Source: Fibrobacter sp. UWB5
GTDB taxonomy: Bacteria; Fibrobacterota; Fibrobacteria; Fibrobacterales; Fibrobacteraceae
Assembly: GCF_002210295.1 (NCBI RefSeq)
Contig: NZ_MWQH01000001.1
Location: forward strand, 868,001-932,000
Reading direction: 5' to 3'
Length of the DNA stretch: 64,000 bases
Position 1 is the first letter of the stretch. Each line of letters opens with the position of its first letter. The notes under the pieces were generated by a model that saw nothing but the letters and a program-made list of their open reading frames with translations, made no database searches and was not told where the DNA came from. The position numbers and the translations under genes were made by a program. Of the stretch, positions 6,905 to 17,200 are shown piece after piece.

Positions 6905-8878
6905 ATGCGTTACGGTGACATTTCATTTTTCCAGAGCGGCGTGGCCGTTCCCCTCTTTAGCCTTTACAGCAAGCAGAGCATCGGTATCGGTGAATTCTTG
7001 GACCTGATTCCGTTTGCCCGTTGGACCGCTTTTTGTGATTTCAATATTATTCAGCTTTTGCCGGTGAACGACACGGGTGCCGAGTCGAGCCCCTACAGTG
7101 CTCGCAGCGCTTTTGCCTTGAACCCGGTGTTCATCAACGTGCAGTCTGTTGAAGGTTCTTCGGAATACGAAGACGAAATCCAGGCGGGCAAGGCCGATTT
7201 TGAAAAGTACGGCAAGATCGACTACTACAATATCTCGACTTGGAAGCGCTTGATTCTGCGCAAGATTTTTGACAACCGTTACGACGACCTGAAAAAAGAC
7301 AAGGTGTTGCAGCGCTGGATCGACGACAATACTTGGGCAAAACCGTATTGCGTGTACTGCACCCTCAAGGCCCAGAACGATGAAAGAAGTTGGAAGGACT
7401 GGAAGAATTACCGCGATCCGACCGAAAAAGATATCGAGGCCCTCTGGAAAAAATTCCTGAAGGACAATCTGTTCCAGGCCTGGATGCAGTTCGAAGCCGA
7501 AAAGCAGTTCAGCGCTGCCGTAGCCGAAGTTTCTAAAATGGGTGTCCGCATCAAGGGTGACATTCCTATTCTGATTAACGAAGACAGTGCCGATGTGTGG
7601 GCCGACCGCAAGTACTTCTCGCTGGATGACCGCGCGGGCGCTCCTCCTGACATGTTCAGCTACACCGGCCAGAACTGGGGCTTCCCGACATACCGTTGGG
7701 ACGTGATCGAAAAGGACAACTTTGTATGGTGGCGCCGTCGCCTGGCTCAGGCAAGCAAGTTCTACCACGCTTACCGCATTGACCACGTGCTTGGATTCTT
7801 CCGCATTTGGTCGATTCCGCAGCAAGAAGTCACGGGCATTCTGGGTTACTTTAATCCGTGCGTGCCGCTCACATACGACAAACTCGCTGCTGCAGGCTTT
7901 ATGCGCGAAACGCTTGAATACCTGCGCCGTCCGAATTACGGCTTTGATCAGTTGCGCGAATTCCTGGGTGGCGATGCCGACCGTCTCGCTCCGGTTTGCT
8001 TTACCCAGCTCGAAGGTCATCCGGACCGCCTGATCCTCAAGCCGGAATACAGTTCCGAAAAGGCTATCCTTGGCATGAACGAACCGCAAGAGGTCAAGGA
8101 CAAACTGCTCAAGGTTTACTGGAACCGCGTGTTTGTGCCCTCGGGCGACGAAAACAATTTCTACCCGTATTGGTACTGGTACAACGCACCGGTGCTCTTT
8201 ACCTTGCCGGATTACGAACAGGAAAAGCTGCGTAACCTGATCAAGGAAAACGAGAATTCCCAGAATGGTTTGTGGGATGCCAATGCCACCAAGCTTTTGA
8301 CAGTGCTTTCGCAGGAAACCGATATGCTGGTCTGCGCCGAAGACTTGGGTGCCGTGCCGCCTTGCGTGCCTGCCGTGCTCAAAAAGCTCAACATCCTGTC
8401 GCTGCGCATTGAACGCTGGGCCCGTAATTGGAATGCTCCGTATTCGCCGTACTACGAAATGGACGAATACCCGCGCCTGTCTGTGTGCGCCACGAGCTGC
8501 CACGATACCTCTAGCCTGCGTGGACTTTGGAAAGAACCCGACTTTGACCGCAACCTTTACTGGTCGCATGCACACTTGCCGGGCAACGCCCCTGAAGAAG
8601 TGACGCCGTCGGTGGCCCGTGCGATTTTGAGCCACGTGTTTACGGCGAACAGCTTATTCTGCATTTTGCCGGTGCAAGACTACTTCGCCCTTTCGGCAAG
8701 CCTTTCCAAGTGCGCGCCCGAAGAAGAACGCGTGAACGTGCCGGGTACGGTGGGTGGCAAGAACTGGTGCTACCGCATGCCGTGTTCTGTGGAAGAACTG
8801 ATGGATTACTCGTCGCTTGCCTCTGAAATCCGCATGCTCGTGGATGTGCGCAAGCGCCGCCCGATGTGGAATATTTAG
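6905..8878 (+). CDS. malQ: 4-alpha-glucanotransferase (amylomaltase, GH77)
   Basis: A 657-residue GH77 enzyme that transfers alpha-1,4-glucan segments between maltodextrins, releasing glucose. GAESSPYSARSAFALNP, near residue 58, is the substrate-binding signature. The nucleophile is Asp293 (YRIDHVLGFF), the acid/base Glu479 (CAEDLGAVP), and the third carboxylate Asp534 (SCHDTSSLRG). It is longer than the compact amylomaltases of about 500 residues, with inserted segments like the longer MalQ/DPE2 forms, but I see no N-terminal starch-binding domains. No signal peptide is present, so it acts in the cytoplasm on glycogen or imported dextrins. It ends one base before the next gene starts, so the two are a tightly coupled pair. 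Confidence 0.93.
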   Translation: MRYGDISFFQSGVAVPLFSLYSKQSIGIGEFLDLIPFARWTAFCDFNIIQLLPVNDTGAESSPYSARSAFALNPVFINVQSVEGSSEYEDEIQAGKADFEKYGKIDYYNISTWKRLILRKIFDNRYDDLKKDKVLQRWIDDNTWAKPYCVYCTLKAQNDERSWKDWKNYRDPTEKDIEALWKKFLKDNLFQAWMQFEAEKQFSAAVAEVSKMGVRIKGDIPILINEDSADVWADRKYFSLDDRAGAPPDMFSYTGQNWGFPTYRWDVIEKDNFVWWRRRLAQASKFYHAYRIDHVLGFFRIWSIPQQEVTGILGYFNPCVPLTYDKLAAAGFMRETLEYLRRPNYGFDQLREFLGGDADRLAPVCFTQLEGHPDRLILKPEYSSEKAILGMNEPQEVKDKLLKVYWNRVFVPSGDENNFYPYWYWYNAPVLFTLPDYEQEKLRNLIKENENSQNGLWDANATKLLTVLSQETDMLVCAEDLGAVPPCVPAVLKKLNILSLRIERWARNWNAPYSPYYEMDEYPRLSVCATSCHDTSSLRGLWKEPDFDRNLYWSHAHLPGNAPEEVTPSVARAILSHVFTANSLFCILPVQDYFALSASLSKCAPEEERVNVPGTVGGKNWCYRMPCSVEELMDYSSLASEIRMLVDVRKRRPMWNI

Positions 8879-8879
8879 G

Positions 8880-10139
8880 ATGTTCGCTCCTGCTTGGGTT
8901 AAAGACGCTATTTTCTATCAAATTTTTCCGGACCGGTTTTGCCGTTCGGGGCGTTACCATGCAGTAGGCAAGTTCGTGGAGTGGGGGAGTAAACCCACTC
9001 GCGAAAACATGTTTGGCGGAAACCTGGCGGGTATCGAAGACAAGCTTGAATACATTGCGGGCCTGGGTGTCAACGCAATTTACCTGTGCCCGATTTTCAA
9101 GAGCAATTCGAATCATCGTTACCACACGGTAGACTACTTCGAGATTGACCCGGTGCTCGGCACGCTCGAAGATTTTGACCGCCTTGTCAAGAAGGCGCAC
9201 AAGCTAAAGCTGCGCGTGATTCTGGATGGCGTGTTCAACCATTGCTCCCGTGGATTCTTTCAGTTCAATAGCCTCATGGAATTGGGCGAGCATTCGCCGT
9301 ATGTGGACTGGTTCCATGTGAAGGGCTGGCCGCTGAACGCCTATACCGACAAGCCCAATTACGAATGCTGGTGGAACTTTCCGGCGCTCCCGAAATTCAA
9401 TACGGACTGCCCCGATGTGCGCGAATACCTTTTCTCGGTAGGCGAGTACTGGATGAAGCGCGGCATTGACGGCTGGCGCCTCGATGTTCCGAATGAAATT
9501 GACGACGATAGCTTTTGGCAGGAATTCCGCCGCCGCGTGAAGGCGGTGAATCCGGATGCCTACATTGTGGGCGAAATCTGGGACGACCCGATTCGCTGGC
9601 TGAAAGGCGACCAGTTCGACGGCGTGATGAATTACATGTTCCGCAAGGCGGCGATGCAGTTCCTGTTCGACGAGAATCCGATTTCGATCAAGGAATTCGG
9701 CGAACGCATGAGTCGCGCATTCCCCGAAGGCCGTGGCGACATTCCCATGAACCTGCTCGGAAGCCATGATACCACGCGCTTGATGTCGCAGCCCTGCGCA
9801 AGCCTTGAACGGATCAAGCTCGCGTATGCGATTCTGTTCTTCTTGCCGGGGGCGCCGTGCATTTATTACGGCGAAGAGCTTTCGATGAAGGGCGGTAAGG
9901 ATCCTGACAACCGCCGTAGCGTACCGTGGAGCAAACTGGCCGAGATGCAGGCCAAGCCGCTGTACGAATTTATCAAGCAGATGATTGCTCTCCGCAACAA
10001 GAATGTGGTGCTTCGCGACGGAACGCTTGAAATCCGCTCCGCCGACAATGGATTTGCTATCGAGCGTACCCTCGGTAAGAAAACGATGACGCTCGTTGTG
10101 CTGCAAGACGGCTCTGATTTTAAATTCAACATAGTATAA
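8880..10139 (+). CDS. Alpha-amylase family glycoside hydrolase (GH13)
   Basis: A 419-residue cytoplasmic GH13 enzyme. It opens with WVKDAIFYQIFPDRF, typical of cyclomaltodextrinase / neopullulanase / maltogenic amylase types but without their N-terminal dimerisation domain. Conserved regions: DGVFNHCSRG (region I), GWRLDVPNE with nucleophile Asp202, VGEIWDD with acid/base Glu232, and LLGSHDTTR with Asp297. The start at 8880 (MFAPAW) is chosen because an upstream extension would lie inside malQ in another frame. With MalQ it probably degrades alpha-1,4/1,6 dextrins or glycogen. Exact specificity cannot be read from the sequence. Confidence 0.88.
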   Translation: MFAPAWVKDAIFYQIFPDRFCRSGRYHAVGKFVEWGSKPTRENMFGGNLAGIEDKLEYIAGLGVNAIYLCPIFKSNSNHRYHTVDYFEIDPVLGTLEDFDRLVKKAHKLKLRVILDGVFNHCSRGFFQFNSLMELGEHSPYVDWFHVKGWPLNAYTDKPNYECWWNFPALPKFNTDCPDVREYLFSVGEYWMKRGIDGWRLDVPNEIDDDSFWQEFRRRVKAVNPDAYIVGEIWDDPIRWLKGDQFDGVMNYMFRKAAMQFLFDENPISIKEFGERMSRAFPEGRGDIPMNLLGSHDTTRLMSQPCASLERIKLAYAILFFLPGAPCIYYGEELSMKGGKDPDNRRSVPWSKLAEMQAKPLYEFIKQMIALRNKNVVLRDGTLEIRSADNGFAIERTLGKKTMTLVVLQDGSDFKFNIV

Positions 10140-10153
10140 AACCGCTATAGTTG

Positions 10154-10269
10154 CCACACGGATTGGAAAAAGCTAACGCTTTTTTAAAAGGTGTAGGTTT
10201 TCTATCACACTGATTGCACTAATGTGTTAAATAAACAGATTTTGCGTTAGCAAAATCGAATCCGTGTGG
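10154..10269. repeat. Nested inverted-repeat element
   Basis: Perfect 11-bp outer arms, CCACACGGATT (10154-10164) and AATCCGTGTGG (10259-10269), enclose two stem-loops whose loops are complementary: AAAAAGC-TAAC-GCTTTTT (10167-10184) and GATTTTGC-GTTA-GCAAAATC (10238-10257). The first stem-loop plus its T run can serve as the terminator of the GH13 gene. Confidence 0.6.
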
Positions 10270-10416
10270 TTCTTTTAAAGAAAAACTCTTCTTTTCGGCT
10301 GAAAAAGGAGATTCCGGCTCAAGGCCAGGAAGACATGATTGCATAACTTTTTCTATCTTGGTGCGCCTTGACGCACAAGATAGGGCGGCTCGGCCATGTC
10401 AAATCCATAAATGGCT

Positions 10417-10445
10417 TTGCCGCGTCGCTCGCCTTTTTCTATCTT
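10417..10445 (+). promoter_or_regulatory. Promoter of secDF
   Basis: TTGCCG (10417-10422), a 17-bp spacer and TATCTT (10440-10445). The predicted start near 10452 gives a leader of about 35 nt. Confidence 0.6.
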
Positions 10446-10487
10446 TGCGCGCAAAACTTAGTGAATAATGCCTTATAGGGATTACAA

Positions 10488-13148
10488 ATGAATAAGAAAA
10501 AATTCGGCATGCGAGAACTGATTATTCTCCTCGTCATTGTTTTGTCGGCCTACACGGTATGGCCTTCTATCCAGGTTCACACCAAGAAGGGCGAAGAAAA
10601 GCAGACCTTCCTCAAGGAAAATCCGAAGATTGGCTCCAAGTCCATCAACTTCGGTTTGGACCTTGCTGGCGGTACGGCCATTACGCTCGAAATCGACAAG
10701 TCGAACGTCAAGGGCGACGATATCAAGGACATTCAGGAACAGTCCCTCGAAATCATCCGTAACCGCGTTGACCAGTACGGTCTTTCTGAACCGCAGATTT
10801 CCCCGTCCGGCGACGACCGAATCGTGGTTGAACTGGCAGGCGTGGATGACTCCACTGCAAAGGCTCTCGTGGGTTCGACCGCTAAGCTCGAATTCAAGAT
10901 CCTGGCCGAAGCTGAAAAGTTTACCCAGGTTGTTGGCCTGATTGACCAGTACCTGACCCGTCAGACGACCGACATCGTGGCTGACTCCGCCGCAACGGAT
11001 TCTACCGCCAAGGATTCTACGGTCGCTAAGGTTGATTCCGCCAAGGATACGCTTCCTAAGGAAGCTACCAAGGCCCTTTCCGATGACGAATTGCTCGGTA
11101 AGGCTCCGGCCGCTGAAGTCGCTGCTACCGATTCCGCCAAGGATTCTGCCGCAGTCGAGGCTCAACCGGCATCTGAGGTCGGCGTTGCCCTTTCCGCTTA
11201 CTACCTGAGCTTTGGTAACGGTGGCTTTATCGCCGAAGAAAATGTCGAAAAGGTCAAGAAGCTCCTCGCCACCGAAGGCGTGCAGAAGCTGATTCCGCGC
11301 GATGTTGCTTTCGCTTTCGGCAGCGGTCTCGAACCGGTGCAGCGTGATTCCAAGATCAAGGCCAAGCGCCTTTACCTCCTCAAGCGCCGTGCTGAAATGG
11401 CCGGTGACGATGTGGTTGATGCCCGTCCGTACCGCGTGTCTGACGGTGTGAGCGCCGGTGAAGTGGCTGTGAGCCTCAAGTTCGGTGGCATTGGTCCCAA
11501 GAAGTTCTCTGCCGTGACTGCCGCTAACATCGGCAAGCAGATGGCTATCGTGCTCGACAACCAGGTGATTTCTGCTCCGGTGATCCGCGACCGTATCCCG
11601 AACGGCGAAGCCCAGATTACGGGTCTCGACGACATGGCTGAAGCTAACCGCCTCTCCGTGGTGCTCCGCGCTGGTGCCCTGAAGGCCCCGATGAAGATTA
11701 TTGAAAGCCGCAGCGTGGGTGCAACCCTCGGTGAAGAAAACATTGTGCAGGGCTTCGGTTCCGGTGCTATCGGTCTTATCCTCTGCTTGGTGTTCATGGT
11801 TGCTTACTACCGCCTCGGTGGTTTGATTGCAAGCTTCGGTATGGTGATCAACACCTTGGTGACCGCCGCCGTGATGTCTGTGTTTAACGCTACGTTGACC
11901 TTGCCGGGTATCGCAGGCTTCATCCTCGTGGTCGGTATGTCTCTCGACGCCAACGTGATTATTTACGAACGTATCCGTGAAGAACTCAAGAACGGCCTGA
12001 CTGCCCGCGCCGCTGTGGCCAAGGGTTACGAACGCGCCTTCGGTGCCATCTTGGACTCCAACTTGACCACCGTGCTTACCGGCCTTATCCTTTATAAGAT
12101 TGGTACGGGTTCTGTGAAGGGTTTCGGTCTTACTCTTACGATCGGTATCTTGACCTCCTTGTTCTGCGCTATCACGGTGACCCGCTCCATCTTGGATTGG
12201 AAGCTTGCCAAGCGCGACGCAACGACCCTTTCTATCGGTGGCGGCTTCAAGGCTATCAATGAAGCTAACCTCCAGATCATTCCGAACCGCCGTCGTTTCG
12301 GTCTCATTTCCATGATCCTGATTGTGGCCTCTATCGCCTTCATCGCCATCAAGGGCTTTGACTTCAGCATCGACTTCACTGGTGGTCAGGTTTATACCGT
12401 GCAGTACCAGGATAACGACAAACATGAAAAGGATTTGAGCAAGGCTCTCTCTGCAGCCGGCATCTCTGGCACGAAGGTCCGTACCCTCGGTGGTACTTCT
12501 GCTAACTCTTACCAGATTAGCATGCGTGCCTCTGACGACGCCCAGTTCGAAGTCAAGATGGCTCAGGCCTTCGAAAAGGCCGGTCAGAAGTGCGAAATCG
12601 TCGCTAAGGACAATGTGGGTCCGACCATCGGTAAGGAACTCCGCTTCAACGCAATCCTTTCTGTGATCCTCGCATGGCTCGGCATTCTGATTTACGTGTG
12701 GTTCCGCTTCGGTAAGTTCGGTCTCGGCTTCGGTGTCGCTGCCGTGCTCGGCCTGGTGCACGATACCGTGATTACGCTCGGCTTCATCTCTGCCTTCGGT
12801 CTTTCCTTCGACGGCGCCTTGATTGCCTCGCTCCTCACCATGATCGGTTACTCTGTGAACGACACCATCGTGAACTTCGACCGTATTCGTGAAAACACTG
12901 CCGTGTATGGTTCCAGCAACTTTGCCGAAACCATCAACAAGTCTATGAACCAGTGCTTCAGCCGTACCATGGTGACCTCTCTCACGACCTTGTTCGTGTG
13001 CGTGATCCTCGCTGTGATGGGTGGTTCTTCCATCCGCGACTTCGGCTTGGTCCAGTGCTTCGGTATCCTTATCGGTACCTACTCTTCTGTGTGCATCTGC
13101 TCTCCGATCGTTCTGTGGTGGAGCAAGCGCTTCAAGAAGGGTGTGTAA
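10488..13148 (+). CDS. secDF: Protein translocase subunit SecDF (fusion)
   Basis: An 886-residue fusion of SecD and SecF that uses proton motive force to pull proteins through SecYEG. The SecD half has an N-terminal membrane segment (residues 12-28), the FGLDLAGGT motif and five C-terminal helices including GMSLDANVIIYERIREE, whose Asp is the proton-relay residue. The SecF half begins near residue 600 with DFSIDFTGG and ends with TMIGYSVNDTIVNFDRIREN. An insertion in the first periplasmic domain (about residues 162-228) is rich in Asp, Ser, Ala and Lys, with repeated DSxxKDS units, and is absent from typical SecD. The usual upstream partner yajC is not adjacent. It has its own promoter, and a terminator fused to the corA promoter follows. 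Confidence 0.95.
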   Translation: MNKKKFGMRELIILLVIVLSAYTVWPSIQVHTKKGEEKQTFLKENPKIGSKSINFGLDLAGGTAITLEIDKSNVKGDDIKDIQEQSLEIIRNRVDQYGLSEPQISPSGDDRIVVELAGVDDSTAKALVGSTAKLEFKILAEAEKFTQVVGLIDQYLTRQTTDIVADSAATDSTAKDSTVAKVDSAKDTLPKEATKALSDDELLGKAPAAEVAATDSAKDSAAVEAQPASEVGVALSAYYLSFGNGGFIAEENVEKVKKLLATEGVQKLIPRDVAFAFGSGLEPVQRDSKIKAKRLYLLKRRAEMAGDDVVDARPYRVSDGVSAGEVAVSLKFGGIGPKKFSAVTAANIGKQMAIVLDNQVISAPVIRDRIPNGEAQITGLDDMAEANRLSVVLRAGALKAPMKIIESRSVGATLGEENIVQGFGSGAIGLILCLVFMVAYYRLGGLIASFGMVINTLVTAAVMSVFNATLTLPGIAGFILVVGMSLDANVIIYERIREELKNGLTARAAVAKGYERAFGAILDSNLTTVLTGLILYKIGTGSVKGFGLTLTIGILTSLFCAITVTRSILDWKLAKRDATTLSIGGGFKAINEANLQIIPNRRRFGLISMILIVASIAFIAIKGFDFSIDFTGGQVYTVQYQDNDKHEKDLSKALSAAGISGTKVRTLGGTSANSYQISMRASDDAQFEVKMAQAFEKAGQKCEIVAKDNVGPTIGKELRFNAILSVILAWLGILIYVWFRFGKFGLGFGVAAVLGLVHDTVITLGFISAFGLSFDGALIASLLTMIGYSVNDTIVNFDRIRENTAVYGSSNFAETINKSMNQCFSRTMVTSLTTLFVCVILAVMGGSSIRDFGLVQCFGILIGTYSSVCICSPIVLWWSKRFKKGV

Positions 13149-13178
13149 TTTAGCGCTAAACTCAAAAAAAGCTTTAAA

Positions 13179-13205
13179 AAACCTCGGTTTTGCCGAGGTT
13201 TTTTC
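13179..13205 (+). terminator. Terminator after secDF, fused to the corA promoter
   Basis: AAACCTCGG (13179-13187) pairs with CCGAGGTTT (13193-13201) and is followed by a T run. TATATT, the next gene's -10, begins at 13206 immediately after the T tract. Confidence 0.85.
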
Positions 13206-13211
13206 TATATT
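13206..13211 (+). promoter_or_regulatory. -10 element of corA
   Basis: TATATT directly follows the secDF terminator; no good -35 is seen because the hairpin occupies that place. The predicted start near 13218 leaves a leader of about 20 nt containing GGGGGCTCCT. Confidence 0.5.
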
Positions 13212-13238
13212 AGACCCCGTTCGATAAAGGGGGCTCCT

Positions 13239-14174
13239 ATGCTCAAGAAGTACTACAAGATCGAATCGGGTCGCCTCGCTAGTGCCCCGAACGAAGACAG
13301 CGCCGACATCGTGATGATGGGTTCCTTGAGCCAAGAGCAACGTAGCGTGCTCGTTAAAGAGTATGAGATTACTGAACATACCATAGCCTCTGCATTCGAC
13401 TCGGACGAACTTTCCCGTATCGAATACGACGACGACTTTACGACCATCGTGTTTAAGAAGCCGAAGAACTATTCCGCCAGCGACAACTTCCAGTTCCGCG
13501 TGGAATCTTTCGGTATCTTCATCTTCAAGGACTGGGTGCTTTTGCTGACTGACTCCGACATTCCGGTGATGGATGAAAAGCGCTTCTCGAAGATTGACAG
13601 CTTGAATACCTTTGTGCTTCGCGTGTTGAGCTACGCTATTTTCCACTTTAACGAACACTTGAAGATTATCAACCGCATTAACGACGAGTTGGAACAGAAG
13701 CTGCGTACGGCCATGGAAAACAAGTACCTGCTTTCGATGTTCAGCTTGAACAAGGGCTTGATTTACTACGTGAGCGCCTTGAACAGCAACGACACGCTCC
13801 TGAAAAAGTTGCAGATCGGCCGCAGCCTGAACTGGAACGAAAACGAACGGGAACTGCTGGACGATATCGTGATTGAAAACCGTCAGAGCCTGCAGCAAGC
13901 TGAAATCTACGCCAACATTTTGACGTCCATGATGGATGCCCGCGCAAGCGTCATCAGCAACAACGTGAATACGCTGATGAAGAATTTGACCATCGTGACG
14001 ATTTCTATTTCGCTCCCGACGTTCTTCGCTAGCTTGTTCGGTATGAACGTGAAGCTGCCCTTCGGTATGAATGGCGATGCGACGGTCGGTTCGCCCATGG
14101 CCTTCTGGTTGATTATTGCGGTGTGTATTCTCTCGGTGCTTGCGTTCCTCGCCTTCTGGATGCGCCGCAAGTAA
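13239..14174 (+). CDS. corA: CorA-family divalent cation transporter
   Basis: A 311-residue CorA-type channel for Mg2+ (or Co2+/Ni2+). A large N-terminal cytoplasmic domain and long helix (FNEHLKIINRINDELEQKL...) precede two C-terminal membrane helices. The first ends in the essential GMN motif, SLFGMNVKLPFGMNG, near residue 268, and the second is followed by a short basic tail WMRRK. The protein is expected to be a homopentamer. A purine-rich ribosome site lies about 10 bp before the ATG. It is monocistronic between two terminators. Confidence 0.9.
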   Translation: MLKKYYKIESGRLASAPNEDSADIVMMGSLSQEQRSVLVKEYEITEHTIASAFDSDELSRIEYDDDFTTIVFKKPKNYSASDNFQFRVESFGIFIFKDWVLLLTDSDIPVMDEKRFSKIDSLNTFVLRVLSYAIFHFNEHLKIINRINDELEQKLRTAMENKYLLSMFSLNKGLIYYVSALNSNDTLLKKLQIGRSLNWNENERELLDDIVIENRQSLQQAEIYANILTSMMDARASVISNNVNTLMKNLTIVTISISLPTFFASLFGMNVKLPFGMNGDATVGSPMAFWLIIAVCILSVLAFLAFWMRRK

Positions 14175-14210
14175 AAAGCTTGATATTCTGCACATTTGTT
14201 CACTGAAAAT

Positions 14211-14239
14211 TAGACGGCTAGGCCGTCTTTTTCTATATT
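14211..14239 (+). promoter_or_regulatory. Promoter of uvrA, overlapping the corA terminator
   Basis: TAGACG (14211-14216), a 17-bp spacer and TATATT (14234-14239). The ATG at 14247 is 7 nt after the -10, so the uvrA message is probably leaderless. The -35 and spacer are the same bases as the terminator hairpin. Confidence 0.6.
14212..14232 (+). terminator. Terminator after corA
   Basis: AGACGGC-TAG-GCCGTCT followed by a run of T, overlapping the uvrA promoter. Confidence 0.85.
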
Positions 14240-14246
14240 GCGCGGC

Positions 14247-17200
14247 ATGACTAAGTCGATTGAAATCCGCGATGCGCACGAACATAACCTCCGCCATGTG
14301 AACCTTTCTATTCCCCGCGATTCGATTGTAGTGGTGACCGGTGTTTCGGGCTCGGGCAAGTCGAGTCTCGCGTTCGATACGGTGTTCCAGGAAGGCCAAC
14401 GCCGCTTTGTGGAGTCGCTCTCGGCGTATGCGCGCCAGTTCATTGGCCGCATGAAGCATCCCGAGGTGGAAAGCGTGCGCGGCATTTCGCCGACGATTTC
14501 GATTGACCAGAAGACGGTGAACCGTAACCCGCGTTCCACAGTGGGTACGGTGGTGGAGATTTTGGACCATTACCGTTTGCTTTTTGCGCGCTTGGGCGTG
14601 CCGCATTGCCCCGATTGCGGGCGCGTGATCCAGGCCCAGACGGTGGACCAGATTGTCGATAATTTGTATGTGAGCGACGAGGGCAAGCAGATTACGGTGA
14701 TGGCCCCGATTGTGCAGGAGCGCAAGGGCGAATACCGCAAGGAATTGGCCGAGCTCAAGGAAAACGGCTTTGTGCGTGCCCGTGTGGACGGCACGATTTA
14801 CCGCTTGGAAGATGTTCCGGCACTGGTGCGTTATGAGAAGCACACGATTGAGGCGGTGATTGACCGCTTGACGCTGGAGCGCAAGAACAAGAGCCGTTTG
14901 CGCGAGGCGCTGGAAGGTGCGTTGAAGCTGACCGACGGAAAGCTCGTGAGTTTCTTGCTGGCTGCGGGCGGTTCTGGCAGGGATGGCGCCGGAGAGGGGA
15001 AGGAAGAATATCGCCTGCAGGGCACGTTGCTCGCTTGCCCCAAGTGCGGCATTTCTATTCCGGAACTGGAACCGCGATTTTTCAGCTTTAATGATCCGAA
15101 GGGCCGTTGCCCCGCCTGTAAGGGCATGGGCGAAAGCTACAAGTTCGATTTGGATTTGATTATCCCGGACAAGACGAAATCGATTAAGGACGGCTGTATC
15201 GCGACCATCAAGAAGGACGACGGTACGCTGATTTTCAGCGACTTCGGCCGCCGCAACTTGAGGAACATCGCAAACGAGATGCATTTTTCGCTGGATACGC
15301 CGTGGAACAAGCTCAAAAAGGCGCAACAGGATGCCGTACTGTACGGTACGCCGAGTGAATCGGAACGCGGCATTATCCCGATTATGCAGGAACTGTGGGA
15401 CATGTGGCACATTTTCCACTTCCGCAAGTACATGCAGATTGGCGTTTGCCCCGAATGCCACGGCACGCGCATTAACCGCACGGCGAATGCGGTCACGTTC
15501 CATGGTGTGAATCTGACCGAGATGACGGAATGGTCCGTCGAAAAGTCGGTGGATTTTTTCAACAAGATTGACTTGTCCGAAAAGGAAAAGCGAATCGGCA
15601 AGGAAATTTTGAAGGAAATCCGCGGGCGACTTTCGTTCTTGAATGCGGTGGGGCTTGGCTACCTGAATATCAACCGCAAGGCGTCCACGCTTTCGGGCGG
15701 TGAAGCGCAGCGAATCAGGCTTGCAAGCGCCGTGGGCGCCGGCCTGCAGGGTGTGCTTTACGTGCTTGACGAGCCGAGCATCGGGCTCCACCCCCGCGAT
15801 AACGATAAACTGCTCGGGATGTTGGAGCATTTGAGGGCGCAGGGTAATAGCCTGATTATCGTGGAACATGACGAAGATACCATGCGCCATGCGGACTGCG
15901 TGATTGACGTGGGGCCGGGTGCCGGCGTAGAGGGCGGCCGCGTGATTGCGGCAGGAACTGTTGAAGAACTGGAAAAGAATAAGGCTTCGCTGACGGGCGC
16001 TTATTTGAGCGGCCGCAAGGCGATTGAAATTCCTGCAACCCGCAAGAAGATTGACAAGAATACGCCGAAATTAAAGATTTGCGGTGCTGCCGAAAATAAC
16101 CTGAAGAATATCGATGTGGAAATCCCGCTGGATGGTGCGTTGACGGTGGTGACGGGCGTTTCGGGTTCCGGTAAGAGTACGCTCATCAACCAGATTCTGC
16201 GCCGCGAATTGGCCCGCGTATTCTACAATTCTGAAGAACCGGTCGGCAAGTTTGACCACCTGGAAGGCCTTGAAAACATCGACAAGGTGATTGAAATCGA
16301 CCAGACGCCGATTGGCCGCACGCCGCGAAGCAATCCGGCGACGTACACCAAGATTTGGGACGATGTGCGCGACCTTTTCGCCAGTATGGAAGAAAGCAAG
16401 ATTCGCGGTTACAGCAAGAGCCGATTCAGCTTCAACGTGAAGGGTGGCCGCTGCGATGCCTGCGAAGGCGCAGGCGTGAAAATCGTGGATATGCATATTT
16501 TGCCGAGTGTGCAGGTGACTTGCGATGTGTGCGGCGGCAAGCGCTTTAACGATGCAACGCGTGAAGTCTATTATAAGGGCAAGAATGTTTCTGAAATTCT
16601 CGACTTGAGCATTGCTGATGCGGCGGAATTCTTCAAGGACATCCCGAAGATTGCAGAACCGCTGAATTTGCTGGTGGAAGTGGGCCTTGGCTACTTGACG
16701 CTCGGACAGCCATCGACAACGCTCAGCGGCGGTGAAGCGCAGAGAATCAAGATAGCCTCTGAACTGCGCCGCCCGGGTACGGGCAAGACGCTTTACTTGC
16801 TCGACGAACCGACGACGGGTTTGCACTTTGAAGATATCCGCAAACTCATGGATTGCCTGAATCGCTTGCGTAGCCTCGGCAACAGCGTCGTGATTATCGA
16901 ACACAATCTGGACGTGATCAAGTGCGCTGACTGGATTATCGATTTGGGCCCGGATGCGGGTATTCACGGCGGTCGCGTGATTGCTACGGGAACGCCGGAA
17001 CAGATTGCGAAGTGCAAAAAATCCGAGACGGGCAAGTACCTTGCTCCGGTGCTTGCGAAAAAGCATGGCGAAAACCATCATTTTGATCGCACGCTCAAGG
17101 GCGGTGAAGACTTGTCCCTCGATATCGAGGTGCATGGTGCCCGCAAGCATAACCTCAAGAACATTGACGTCACGATTCCGCGTCACAAGCTTACGGTGGT

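Larger units (their letters stand above)
10140..10487. other. Structured intergenic region before secDF
   Basis: About 350 bp without a gene. It contains a nested inverted-repeat element (10154-10269), a hairpin CTATCTT...GTGCG/CGCAC...AAGATAG near 10353-10382, and the secDF promoter. CTTTTTCTATCTT occurs at about 10347 and 10433; the first copy is folded into the hairpin and the second is the apparent promoter. Confidence 0.5.

Noticed and set aside
10154-10269. Integron attC site
   Set aside because: TAAC and GTTA cores are present, but the inner boxes are not complementary as attC requires and no integrase or cassette array is near.
10482-15890. 1802-codon open frame on the minus strand
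   Set aside because: It lies antisense to secDF, corA and the start of uvrA, crosses two terminators, and its product is His/Glu/Arg-rich with no domain. It reflects biased codon use on the coding strand.
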